Under the pieces are notes generated by a model. That model ran no database searches, was not told where the DNA came from, and saw only the letters and a list, made by a program, of their open reading frames with translations. From Cyanophora paradoxa (lineage: Eukaryota > Glaucocystophyceae > Cyanophorales > Cyanophoraceae): a stretch of 64,000 nt of DNA. Location of the stretch: assembly GCA_004431415.1 (NCBI GenBank), contig QPMI01000181.1, positions 1-64,000 of the forward strand. Reading direction: 5' to 3'. Positions within the stretch are counted from its first letter, which is position 1. Each line of letters begins with the position of its first letter. Below, in pieces: positions 1-9,732 of the stretch. A program made the position numbers and the translations under genes.

Positions 1-1975
1 AATCCTCTGTGACCTCTCGAAATGCTCTCATTGTGTATGTTTTTTGCAGCCATTCTTTGATTGGCTTCCAGAACCCCACCATAATCTGTTTTAATCCATG
101 CAAGCTCTGCCCTTCCATAATTATCATTTGCAGTTCCCACTATGGGAATGTAGGAATACTTATCTCGACTGAAAACTATCATTGGTCTTGAGCCATCTAA
201 GCTGCTTACATCTGCTACATGAACCTGTATAGCAGAGTTGTAATTTTGGTAGGTTGCTGGGTCTGTTGGGACTCTGAATGTATCTGTGGGAATGTCAGCC
301 TCCATGTAGCTTGACACAAAGATATTTGGTATGGTTGCTCCTGGTGGTGGTGGGGTTTCAAAAGAGCCTGGTAATGTCCTAATATGAAGTGGTCCTCTCA
401 TAGCTGAATTTGCAAGTGTCCCATTCACATGTACATAGTGTTCATTCAAAAAGATTCTTTCAGGGACATTACAAGTCTGGTAAAGAGAAACCCCAAGTTA
501 TCAAGAGGCTCTACCTTTGCGAATTCTGGTTGGTCATTGATCTCATCCCAATATGTTCATGTTTGCTTGGTGGGAATCAGTTGGTATCCATCAATTTCAC
601 CCCAATCATGCCTGTGATCCTCTGGTGGATACTTTTGAGGTTTGCCTAAGATCTCATCCCAATCATGATTGTGATCCTCTGGGGATACTTTGCAGGTTTA
701 TTATTAATTTGTTCATAATCAGGAAAGAACTCCCAGATCTCAGGTCGAAATCCATCTGGTAATAATTCCTCATGGGGTTCATAAGGTTGCTCATAGTCAA
801 CAGCTGGTGGATCATGCCATCTGGTAAATACTCCTCATCAGGTTCATAGTTCTGCTCATACTCAAACTCTTGTGGATCTAAGCCATCTGGTAGTATCTCC
901 TCCTCATTGGGGTCAAATGATCATATTCATATTCTTGTGGGTCAAAACCATCTGGTAAATACTCTTCCTCATCTGGAACGAATTGATATTCATCAAGCTC
1001 TAATATATCGACTTCAGGAGGTAAATACTGCTCATCTATTTGCTTTCTGGGTTCAATTATAGGTTTATTGCGAACTTGCTCCCAACTAACAATATGCTGC
1101 CCAAAGGCTACATCTTCAGTTGCTGTGTATCTCTGCCTGGTTGCTTTTTGGTGTTAAATCGGTGGATCCATGGAAGAGGGAAGGGAACTGGGACAGGTCC
1201 ATAATACTCAAGATCTCTCTTAGGTTTCTCACTTACAAGCTTTCTCCCATTTGCATACACATTGCTGCCATGGATATTTCGCCATTGCCTGGTTCGAATT
1301 CCAAGGTCTTTCACATTGCTATACAAAGGCAAAAGGTGCCTATCCATTTCGACTAAATCAGGATGTAAATGGATTGCTACTGGTTGACTGGGGCTACTGT
1401 TGATTGTAATTGATGGCTTTTTTTGATGGACATCTTTTGGAGTAAAGAAACCAAAAGGCTCATTTCTTGCAAAGTCATATGTAATATCCTTGGGGTAGAC
1501 ATCATTTGTGTAGGAGACCTGATTTGTGTTGGCAATGGGACCCACTTGCAATACTTGGGGGACCTCAGCTTTTGCAGTGCTGCCCTCATTGTAAATTCGC
1601 AAAGCTGTGTTCTGTTTGCCCTGCTCATCTTGAACATTGAAAATCAATCGACCACTATCGAACCTGGAAGGTATATCTGGGTGAGTGCCACTGGTTTTTA
1701 GTTTCCTAGGTCTCCTTCTTGTTGCTTTGATCTCTGCCACTTGGTTTGCTTTCACATTACCCAAACTAAAAGCACACTGACTCCTCTTTATCTGGATCGG
1801 TTTGATTCACAGATAAAGCATGCTCCCTTGATTGAGTCTTTGATGAATTATCAGAGCTGTGGTCAATTGAAACTGAACCCTTTACTTTAATATTATCAAA
1901 GTTCACATGTGTGTGCTTGCTGCTTGCATTATCATCTTGAATGGTTTCTAGATTTGGTGGGTAATTGAAGCTCAT
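1..1975 (-). pseudogene. Element A tail-fibre-like protein, 5' part, frameshifted and cut by the window edge
   Basis: The start codon is at 1975-1973 and the reading direction is leftwards off the window. The N-terminal segments (1766-1975, then 1108-1764 in another frame) match the first 330 residues of the element B fibre gene at 23,150 closely, including blocks such as KATRRRPRKLKTSGTHPDIP and SPSQPVAIHLHPDL. Frame changes near 1,765 and 1,165 are single-base differences from B. Below 1,100 the coding sense continues with further breaks: repeats of the HDWDEI type at about 570-700, and a segment near 1-150 resembling the KNIHNE...SR.VTEDY part of B. The likely role is a fibre or receptor-binding component of the virion. 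The breaks mean it is either a decaying copy or affected by base-calling errors; the sequence cannot tell these apart. Confidence 0.75.
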
Positions 1976-2020
1976 GGCTTTTACTATATGGATTTATAAA
2001 ATTCCTGATAAGTAAAAGAT
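1976..2020. promoter_or_regulatory. Divergent promoter between fibre and patatin genes (element A)
   Basis: This 45-bp gap separates the divergent starts of the fibre (-) and patatin (+) genes. It contains an AT-rich TTTATAAAA box. The same gene pair in element B is separated by a 48-bp AT-rich gap (23,102-23,149), so the compact divergent arrangement is conserved. Promoter function is inferred. Confidence 0.4.
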
Positions 2021-3561
2021 GCCTCTCAAGGTCGTTTAAGTCTTTCTGGGGGGGTGCAAGGGGCATTATCATAACCAGGCTGCTAAAAAAATCGAAAATC
2101 GAACTGGCAGGAGAATAATCGATCTTGTGGATCTTGTGAGTGGAACTTCCACTGGTGGGATCATTGCAATAGGTTTGAATATAAGGCATCCTGATAACCA
2201 GGTGAACCTAAACTGACAGCAAACGATTTACACAATATTTACCTAACTCAACTGCCCTTGATTTTCGCAAATCCTCGAAATATATCGAAAATGCCCTTTT
2301 TAATACAAAGTATGATGTGGGACCCTTGGAGACTGCAATCAATTCAGTTACTGGTGAATCACTAATACAGGATTCCCTAAAGGACATTGTGATTACATCC
2401 TTTGATACTCAGAATATGAAACCAATATTTATCACAAATGACAACAATTACAACTTTGCCTTGTAAGATTGCTGCTAGGGCTACTTCTGCTGCTCCTACA
2501 TATTTCTCTCCTGTAAGCATTGTTGATTTCAATCGGGGAGTATTGTCTGTCTCATTGATGGTGCCATTTCGGGAAACAATAATCCCAGTGTGTGTGGTTA
2601 CAGCCATGCAAAGAAGATTTACAGTGATGATGATGATATTATAGTAATAAGTATCTCTTGTGGTGAGGTGGACCCACATTTAGAGTCTGATTATGTGGGT
2701 TATGCTTATGAGACTGTAACAGCTGGGGCATTCTCTCATGGATTGCCTCAACAGATGGAAGCCCATTGATTAACATGCTCATGGCTGCAAGTGAGCTTTC
2801 TGCCCTTGATAAGATGGAGGAGTTGTTACCCTACAACTATGATCAGGATTATGGGAGATACTATAGGCTATCAGTCCCTCTTCCAAATCACATAGTAAGC
2901 TCCTGATGACACTTCTAAGATCCCAGATATGCTAGCATTCACTGAAACATACATAGCAGCAAACAATGATATGATTAATAAGCTTTGCAGCCTTCTAGTA
3001 GCAAACTATGAACTAAAGAACCCTACAAAGGCTTACATCTCATCCACTCTCACTACATCACCTCCTTTGGATGCCAATTGGTATCAGCTTGCAGATGATG
3101 CCTTTACTGCCTCATCCTCTGTGACAGGTAAAGAGCCTTTCATGGCTAGACCTTCAGCATTTGGCTGGGAAGCTGGAGCCTATGCTCCTGAGCAGATATG
3201 GGAAACCCCCACTGAATACCTTCAAGTTGCTTTCCATATACTTTTGAACTCTCTCTGTGATTGCCTATGGATCAGGGGACACCAATGCTTTTATTAAGAC
3301 TTTCAATGTGGCAACATCCACTGATGGGATCAACTGGTCTTTTATTCGATCAGATGGGCAAAACAAAATATATGTCTGTGAGAACATTAACAATGCTCAC
3401 AACTCAGGTGATGTGGCTCTATTGAGTGGATTTCCTCTCAGCATCAAGGATGCTTTTTACATAGGTTTTCTCTCAGAATTAAATATATTCGCATTTATCC
3501 CCTTGTGTATGTGAATGCTCCCACAATGAGAGTTGACTTTACAGGTGCCTTTATTCGATAA
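2021..3561 (+). pseudogene. Patatin-like phospholipase with discoidin-like C-terminus, frameshifted (element A)
   Basis: This is the counterpart of the intact 512-residue gene at 21,563-23,101. The start ATGCCTCTCAAGGTCGTTT and the ending GAFIR-stop match that protein. The serine-hydrolase elbow region (VSGTSTGG) can be read at about 2,135-2,165, and the discoidin-like tail at about 3,080-3,555. The frame changes several times, first within the glycine-rich oxyanion-hole region near 2,035-2,055 where there is a run of G, and again near 2,100, 2,210 and 2,900. As it stands it cannot make the full enzyme. Patatin-family proteins are acyl hydrolases acting on membrane lipids. In a virion context one would expect a role in membrane entry, exit or remodelling, but that is inference. 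The 3' end overlaps the convergent minor-capsid-like gene by 11 bp. Confidence 0.75.
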
Positions 3562-4470
3562 ACTCCAACTGAAAAGAATTATCGATTCCATTCATATCAA
3601 TCAGTTCACCAAAGTAATCTTTAAACTCAACTGTGAGTTCCCTTATCACCAGGTTTCTGTCATTGATTTGAATAAATTCTGCATGCACCACTATGGTAAA
3701 CATAGCCCCTATATCTTTACTCAATTGCAATCTAAGGATTGCCCCTGGTTTGTGGTTGCGATTTCGGAATTATATTGTGTCTGCTGGCAAAGGGGCAGCT
3801 CTTTAATATGCATGTACAGATACTGCTCAGCATTCATATCAGACATCTTTGCTGTCAAATAATATTGCAAGGGCTTAGAGGAGAGTCTGGGTCCTGAGAA
3901 GGTGATTCCCCATGCTGGGTGATCAGGTGTAATAGGTTTGCCATCATACTTTAAAAGGTTCTCAGGTCGATAGGGATCCACCAACAGGAGGAGTGCTATA
4001 ATACCCATTGGTGTATTCAGTAGAACTTACACCCAAAAGCTTCCCTATTCTCTGGTTGCTTGCAATAAAACGAAACTCATGGTTACTGTAAAACTCCACT
4101 TTATAGGTAGTTGGGTTGTAGAATATCTTGAACTCAAAAGCTACTGTTTTGCCTGCAATGGTTTGGAAGCTTGAATAGTTCAGCCCATAATTATAAGGGT
4201 GTGTTACCCCAAAATGACCCTGATTGATGTAGCCACTGGGAAGGGGATACACTTGTTGTGTGATCACTTGGTTATATGAACCATCTTGGTAATTAAACTG
4301 AACTGTTAGATGATCAGTTCCACACTGTTATAGATACTGTTTGGAATCTCTGCATAAAGAACCCTGCATTCCCTTGGTCTCTCTACTGGAGTTGTGAGGG
4401 TGACCCTGTAAGAGTTTTCATTTTGTCCTTGGCTTCTATCCCTGCTATCAATATTAACGAGCCGGTTCAT
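3551..4470 (-). pseudogene. Minor-capsid-like virion protein 1, frameshifted (element A)
   Basis: The ATG is at 4470-4468. The N-terminus reads MNRLVNIDSRDR followed by an AEIPNSIYNS block. An opening of the form 'short strand, N.Y.V.L, then AEIPN..YN' is common in minor structural (penton-type) proteins of Polinton-like and related viruses. The C-terminus, in a different frame, ends FQLEFIE-stop at 3,551. The total length of 920 nt is not a multiple of three. The 3,962-4,267 and 3,721-4,008 open segments are two pieces of the same gene, and a further frame change lies near 4,265-4,320. It lies next to the second minor-capsid-like gene in a head-to-head arrangement with a 29-bp AT-rich gap. 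The capsid role is inferred from sequence style and neighbours. Confidence 0.55.
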
Positions 4471-4499
4471 TTTAATATATAAATATAGATAAAAGAAGA

Positions 4500-5487
4500 A
4501 TGCCTGTGGATTACATCGAGGTTAGCTCATTTAATACAATCTCTGGTGATGGTCCCACATCAAGCTTTGTGGCTAGACTCCCCAGTAGTTATGAGAATGT
4601 GAGGGCTGTGAGACTGGTCTCAGCCGAATTTTATAACAGCATCCCTATGGTGAGTGGTGAAACCAAAGCAGGAGATGTACAGTTGACAACATTTAGTATT
4701 TATTATTCTGAACAAACTCCTGGAGCTGGAAGCTCAGGAATTCCAACAGTCGCCCAGCTGCTGATTTGAACAATGGAAACAATTCATTATAAGTCGAACA
4801 CCCCCATCCAAAGCCACCAACAACTGGTGAATGTAATTAACTCAAATTCGAAGGCAGAAATCCCCAACCATCCATTCGCTGCAAATGGGATGAGTCACTG
4901 AAACGAATTATATTCCACTCAGCAGTTTTTACTGGCTTTCTCAGTTGCTGTGAACCCAAGCCAACAATCCAAAAGCTGTTGAGTTCAGCTAGACTGCTGG
5001 TCTTGATCCTGGAAGATATGGTAATCCCCAATCAATCACAGGTCTATGATGCTCTCACTGATGGAATCTTTACTGGTGGTCGTGAATGGCATTATATCTT
5101 CTTTTGAGCCTGAGAAGACCAGGGACAGTGTTTTGTTTGTGAGAGTAAAGGAGCTGGGTGATCTGGTGCAATGTGGGGATGGTCTTCTGACTGGTTACTT
5201 TCACAAATAGTGGTCCCTGATAAAGACTATGGTGAGCATGTTGTTTACAATTCAACAGAAGCTCACCCACTTTACAAATACTATAATAAAAAGGTTGGAT
5301 TATCCACTTCTCGGTTGATATTGTAAATGCTATTAATGAACCAATTGATTTTGAGGGTCAACCTGTTCATCTTACCTTTGAAATTCGCTATGGTGATGAG
5401 CCAGCTGGGGACCCAGTTTATGAATACTTCAAGATGCGAATGTCACAGCTTCAACCTTCCTATCCAGTTATTACAAACTTCGCATAA
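4500..5487 (+). pseudogene. Minor-capsid-like virion protein 2, frameshifted (element A)
   Basis: It starts MPVDYIEVSSFNTISGDG and has a conserved block VRAVRLVSAEFYNSIP, the same architecture as the divergent neighbour (a strand leading to a [AS]AE.[PY]N motif). The first frame stops at 4,769. Coding sense then resumes in other frames through 5,487, where it ends SYPVITNFA-stop. It directly precedes the major capsid gene, as expected for a minor capsid or penton gene in a Polinton-like virion module. The exact family cannot be assigned by eye. Confidence 0.55.
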
Positions 5488-5540
5488 ATTAAGGATCATT
5501 GGTAGATTTTTTATGTTGCAGTATAATAAAAGAGAATATA

Positions 5541-6955
5541 ATGGATATCACTTCCACTCTTCAAAGACTTTCGCTGAAAGAAGCCCTAACAACCCCAGAA
5601 GAGGCGAAAGCCTTTTCCTGGATAACTCCCTTATGCTTGGTCTCGAATCCAAATCTAAGCCAGTTCTAGTTGTTGTGAATCCCAGCAATACTTTTGAGAA
5701 TAATGTTGGAAATCGCATTTCCTTCAAGCTACCTCGCTACAATTTCTGTGGAAAACTCGAACTTGCTTTCGACCTTCCAGCCATCACGTTTGCTGGTGAT
5801 ACTGACCTAGTTCGCAATGGATACACTCGCCCAGTTGGTGCTTTAGTTCAGCGACTTGAAATTACCTATGGATCTTACACCTACCATATTCCATCTGATT
5901 TCCTTGCTCATTTCCCCCTGGTCTATTATTCGGAGGATCAACTAAGCTAAAAAGAAGCGATCAATGGGCATGGTTCATGGCATCCCTGCTCATGGAACCA
6001 ACGCCTTGGTGGCTCATTCTTTGTTTGAAATCCCTGTGCCTTGGCTAAATCACTACCTTCCCCTTGGTGCTTTATCTGGTGAAATGGTTGTTACTGTTTG
6101 GTTTAAGGATGCTGGAAAGGGTTATGTTGAAACTTCCTATGGTGGTCGCTCTCTCCCTTTGTTGGTGGGACAGTTGCTGATAAGACAGAAGATGATGGTC
6201 TTGGTGATACTGCTAATGCCACACTTGCCCATGTTGGTCAAATATCACAACTTTCAGTCTTGGTGCAACAACTCCTGTTATTTCTATTACTTCTCCTCGC
6301 CTTTACATGCATGCTATTAATGTTTCTGATGAGCTTTTCGCTACTGTCATTGAAAAGGTTAAGACAACTGGCATGGCTATTCCCTCCCTTGATATTGGAT
6401 TTGTAGATGCTAGTGCTTTCCCTGCCAAGGGCAATGCCAACCCAATCGAATTAACCTCTCTCAAATCTCAGTCTTGTATATGCTCTGCTTGTTTCAGTTC
6501 GTGATCATGAACTGTTGACAAATCCAATGGCTCCCACAGTGTTCTTAAGACCTATGCCAACTCCAAAGACATCACATTCACAACTGAAATAAATGGTCAG
6601 CGATTTTTGCCACTGAGCCAATTTCCCTACTCAAAGGTGCTGAGCTAATTGCTGATGCCTTCAAATGCTCTACATGGATAAGGTTGCTGATCGCTATGTC
6701 CTCTCAGGACTCCCATTCTGTCTTGATGGAGAAAAGGCAATTCGAAATATTGCCCAGTCTGGTTATGTTGATTTAACAAATTCCTCTTCTTCCTTCCTCA
6801 CCCTCTACATGCCCTCAGATAAGGTAATCGATGTTAATGTTCGCGCTCTCATGCATTCGTTTTATAATTTTGGACAAGGATGGTTTAAGGCGTATAAATT
6901 TGTAGATTGTTACGATATTCAGTCACATGCATTATTTTTATCTGTATTTATTTAG
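5541..6955 (+). pseudogene. Major capsid protein (double jelly-roll type), frameshifted (element A)
   Basis: The start MDITSTLQRLSLKEAL lies at 5,541. The frame shifts near 5,615 into a long segment carrying a block typical of Polinton-like capsid proteins (NRISFKLPRYNFCGKLEL, then VGALVQRLEITYGSYTYH), which ends at 5,950. It continues in pieces at 5,964-6,320 (IPVPWLNHYLPLGALSGEM), 6,307-6,504 and 6,665-6,955. At least four indels are needed to read one protein of about 470 residues, a usual size for this family. The true end is uncertain: a shifted frame would end at about 6,925. Position between minor capsid and packaging ATPase supports the call. It should form the trimeric capsomers of an icosahedral shell. 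Confidence 0.7.
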
Positions 6956-6969
6956 AAAGATATACAACA

Positions 6970-7751
6970 ATGAATGATTTGGATGAATTTGTGGCTGGTG
7001 AAATGATAGAACCACCATTTCGAGTCCTAGCAATTGGGAAATCAGCAACTGGTAAATCAGAAGCTGTAAAATATTGGTTGAAGCAGTTGCATGATGCCAA
7101 AAAGATTGATGTTGTATTAGTTGTGAGTGGAACCAGCTTCAATCATTTCTGGGATAAAGTTGCAACATTGCAACTGGGAAAATGGGATGCCCCTTACATT
7201 GCTAAATTGCTAGATGAAAGGCAAGAGAAAATAGAAAAAGGTGAACCTGTTAACCAGTTATGTGTGGTTCTAGATGATTTAATCGATAATGAGATTGTAG
7301 ACCTAACTCGTGATAAATTATTGGCTCTCTGTATTCCAGAGGTCGCCATTCGAAAATATCCATTATCTGCATCACACAAAAGCTAAGGAAAGTCTCTTCG
7401 ACTATTCGAGTTAATTCGGACTATGCTATGTTTTTAAGTGCTGCAAATCGCAAAGAACTGGAAGCCATAGAGGAAGAATACAATATAATGCGAAATAAAG
7501 AGGATTTTTACAAGATGTTTGAAGAGTATGTTCACTCCTATCAGTATATTATTTGGTCCTCTGCAAACTACTCAGTTAAATACTATGTAGATAAAGCTGA
7601 GCTTGTGAAAGATTTCCCATTTCCTCGCTTCCACAGAAAGCCAAAAAAGAAAGAAGATGAACTGAAACCTCCAGAGAAAGAGGAAGCCCCTAAAGAAGTG
7701 AAAAGCCAAGTCCATAGCAATAAATTGATGCGATATAAACGCGGTTTATAA
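6970..7751 (+). pseudogene. Genome-packaging ATPase (A32/FtsK-HerA type), one frameshift (element A)
   Basis: It starts MNDLDEFVAGEM. Walker A is GKSATGKS at residues 23-30, and Walker B is LCVVLDDL at about residues 97-104. The first frame stops at 7,386. The second frame (7,428-7,751) can be extended upstream through a KLRKVSSTIRVNSDYAMF block that is usual after Walker B in viral packaging ATPases (gRHskIsii..tQ). The total of 782 nt is one base short of a full reading frame, so a single deletion near 7,335 explains the break. The C-terminus is a Lys/Glu/Pro-rich tail of about 45 residues. The family pumps DNA into preformed capsids. It sits 15 bp after the capsid gene. Confidence 0.8.
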
Positions 7752-7778
7752 AATTATCTCTCATTCTAATAAGATACA

Positions 7779-8511
7779 ATGCCTCCCAAACGAAAGATAG
7801 GGATCCCAGCTGGGGCTGTTGGCTATTCAGGTGGTGGAAACAATGGATCCATAATACTGAACCAATGAAATTCAATGGTATGAATGAGGTGAAGCCCTCA
7901 CAGCAAGAAGAGGACCTCTTAATGCTGCCTATGAGGAATCAGTCGATGATAAAGCCCCACAGGCTTCAACCAGTGATCAACTCAACATCTCACCAGAAGC
8001 TTCGAAAATGAGGGCTGTTGCTGAGGGTGCCAGGCGAATTATTGGTGCTGCTGATGATAAAGGTTTAGGCTTGCAAGATCTATCACTGGCTCGCAAAGGT
8101 GAAGGTCTTAGTAAGGAATCAGACAAGGTAATCCAGTCCATGGCTGGTGAAGTCACATATAAGACTGCTCCCACTCAAAATATTCATCGAATTCCCAAGG
8201 CTCAATGGGATGAGATGACTGCTAAACTCAAAGATCTGGAAGCCAAATCCAGTGCTTTGGAGCAGTATGTTACTGAGAAGAAAGAGAGAGCCAAGCTAAA
8301 GGAGATGCTTCGAAAGGAAGTTTATAAAATGGGCATTACTGGTGTCCCAGATAAACAGTTTATTGCTAAGAAAGAGAACCAAATCGATGAGCAAGCAGTA
8401 GATGAAATGAAAACAAAGACCCAAAAGGGAACCATTGAACCTGGTGCCACTAAAGCTGAAGTAGAAAAGGGAGTAGCTCCCACAGTATATAAAAGACGAG
8501 TTTGGCTTTAA
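7779..8511 (+). pseudogene. Unknown virion-module protein, frameshifted (element A)
   Basis: It starts MPPKRKIGIPAG at 7,779, 27 bp after the ATPase. The frame breaks by about 7,870 and the rest runs to 8,511 in one open frame with a long charged helix (DEMTAKLKDLEAKSSALEQY, then KKERAKLKEMLRKEVYKMG) suggestive of a coiled coil. The C-terminus is PTVYKRRVWL. The basic, glycine-rich N-terminus followed by helices recalls capsid-internal core or scaffold proteins, but I do not recognise a family. The total of 733 nt implies one indel. Confidence 0.5.
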
Positions 8512-8533
8512 TTTTCTCTGTTTTATTAGAGAC

Positions 8534-8806
8534 ATGGATATAATACGAAAGTTTATTGAGATGCTCAGTCTGCATGTGGTAAGCAATTGCCACAGTGGAT
8601 GCTGTGACACAACAATAGAGTTTGAGATGTCAGATACTGAGGATAATGTATCTGAGGCAAGAGAGAGAAGGAGATCAACAGTTTCTGTGGAGTCAATGCC
8701 AGCAGACCCCACAGAGTATACATATGAGCAACAGGAGTATCCAAGGAGAAGTTCTCTGCCAGCAGAAAACGTTTTCTCTGGGAATATAAATGGAGGACAC
8801 TATTAG
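8534..8806 (+). CDS. Small unknown acidic/serine-rich protein (element A)
   Basis: A 90-residue open frame 22 bp after the previous gene. The N-terminal 25 residues are amphipathic with a CHSGCC cysteine cluster, followed by an acidic and Ser/Arg-rich region with two similar segments (EARERRRSTVSVESMPADP and EYPRRSSLPAEN). There is no recognisable family. The last 17 bp overlap the next reading frame. Its placement in a tight run of same-strand genes makes expression plausible. Confidence 0.45.
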   Translation: MDIIRKFIEMLSLHVVSNCHSGCCDTTIEFEMSDTEDNVSEARERRRSTVSVESMPADPTEYTYEQQEYPRRSSLPAENVFSGNINGGHY

Positions 8807-9035
8807 TTTAATCGAGTTTACCAGTGATGAACCTGTTACTGAGGGTTCTATTAGACACATACTAGCAATGCAGAAACGATATAGAGAGGACCCAGAATAT
8901 AGAGAGTATAAAAAGCAGCAAGCCCTGGCATCCTATTATCGCAGAAAAGCCCAAAAAGAGGAGCAGAGACCCAGAGGGAGACCGATTAAATATTATTTGC
9001 CTACTGATAGTAGCAATGGACCCCCAGGTCTATAA
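8790..9035 (+). CDS. Small basic protein with AT-hook-like motif (element A)
   Basis: 81 residues. A central basic block (MQKRYREDPEYREYKKQQAL) is followed by a Tyr/Arg/Lys-rich stretch and PRGRPIKYY, which resembles an AT-hook (core GRP flanked by basic residues). It shares the architecture of the protein at 9,188-9,514: basic helix of the form QKRYRE..EYRE, then a KP/RP-type hook near the C-terminus. The pair looks like a duplicated DNA-binding or condensation protein. The family is unknown and the function is inferred from composition. Confidence 0.5.
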   Translation: MEDTISLIEFTSDEPVTEGSIRHILAMQKRYREDPEYREYKKQQALASYYRRKAQKEEQRPRGRPIKYYLPTDSSNGPPGL

Positions 9036-9187
9036 GATAATTGAGAAAAAGCGGTCTCAGTATGCCACTGAGGCAGCTATAAAAGTTTACAGACAGGAAC
9101 TGGTGTTCGCAACAAAAAATGACTTAAGGAAAAAGTAGATAGATTGTATTGAGGAAAAATTATTTTCGTATCTACTATTAAAGAGAA

Positions 9188-9514
9188 ATGCCGAATATCC
9201 GCAAGATACTCACAGATGATGAAAAAGCAGAGAAGCTGAGACTGAAAAGGGAGCAAGATGCCCAAAGAAAACGCGAAGCCTATCATAAAAAGAAGCAGGA
9301 ACGATTATCCCAAGGAGCCGCTACAGTTCACACACCAGAAGAACTCAAAAAGATTGCCCTCAGACACCAGAGGAAATACAGGGAAAATGAAGAATATCGC
9401 GAGCAAAAAAAGGCAAAAGCGCTGGAATATTACCACAAGAAGAAAGATGAACAGCCCAAGAAACCCAAAGAGCATAAACCGGTTGGAAGACCTCGGAAAT
9501 ATATCGAAGAATAA
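9188..9514 (+). CDS. Small lysine-rich AT-hook-like protein (element A)
   Basis: 108 residues, over a third Lys/Arg. The N-terminal half is a charged helix (DDEKAEKLRLKREQDAQRKR). The middle repeats the QRKYRENEEYREQKKAKAL pattern seen in the preceding small gene. The C-terminus is KPVGRPRKYIEE, a good AT-hook-like core. An A/T-rich genome and the absence of histone-like genes nearby make a packaging or DNA-binding role reasonable, but that is inference. It is preceded by a 150-bp gap and followed by 218 bp of AT-rich DNA. Confidence 0.55.
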   Translation: MPNIRKILTDDEKAEKLRLKREQDAQRKREAYHKKKQERLSQGAATVHTPEELKKIALRHQRKYRENEEYREQKKAKALEYYHKKKDEQPKKPKEHKPVGRPRKYIEE

Positions 9515-9654
9515 ATTCTCGATCGAAACAAATTTTGTAGAAATCGATTTGATCGGAGGCAAAAAAAATGACAGCTTTCTTCCCTCTTTTTTAAAACTGT
9601 ACCTATATATCGAGACAGTATCCCGACCCAAAACTACTTAAGGACTTGGCAAAT

Positions 9655-9700
9655 AATAGGATATATATAAAAGACAATTCCTCCTTCCGAAATTATTTTC
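9655..9700 (+). promoter_or_regulatory. TATA-like promoter before the primase-helicase gene
   Basis: A run of TATATATAAAA lies about 60 bp upstream of the start codon at 9,733, in a 218-bp gap. It is the clearest TATA-like box in element A. Function is inferred from position only. Confidence 0.4.
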
Positions 9701-9732
9701 TTCGTTAAAGGTAGAAGTCCCCAAAATCGAAA

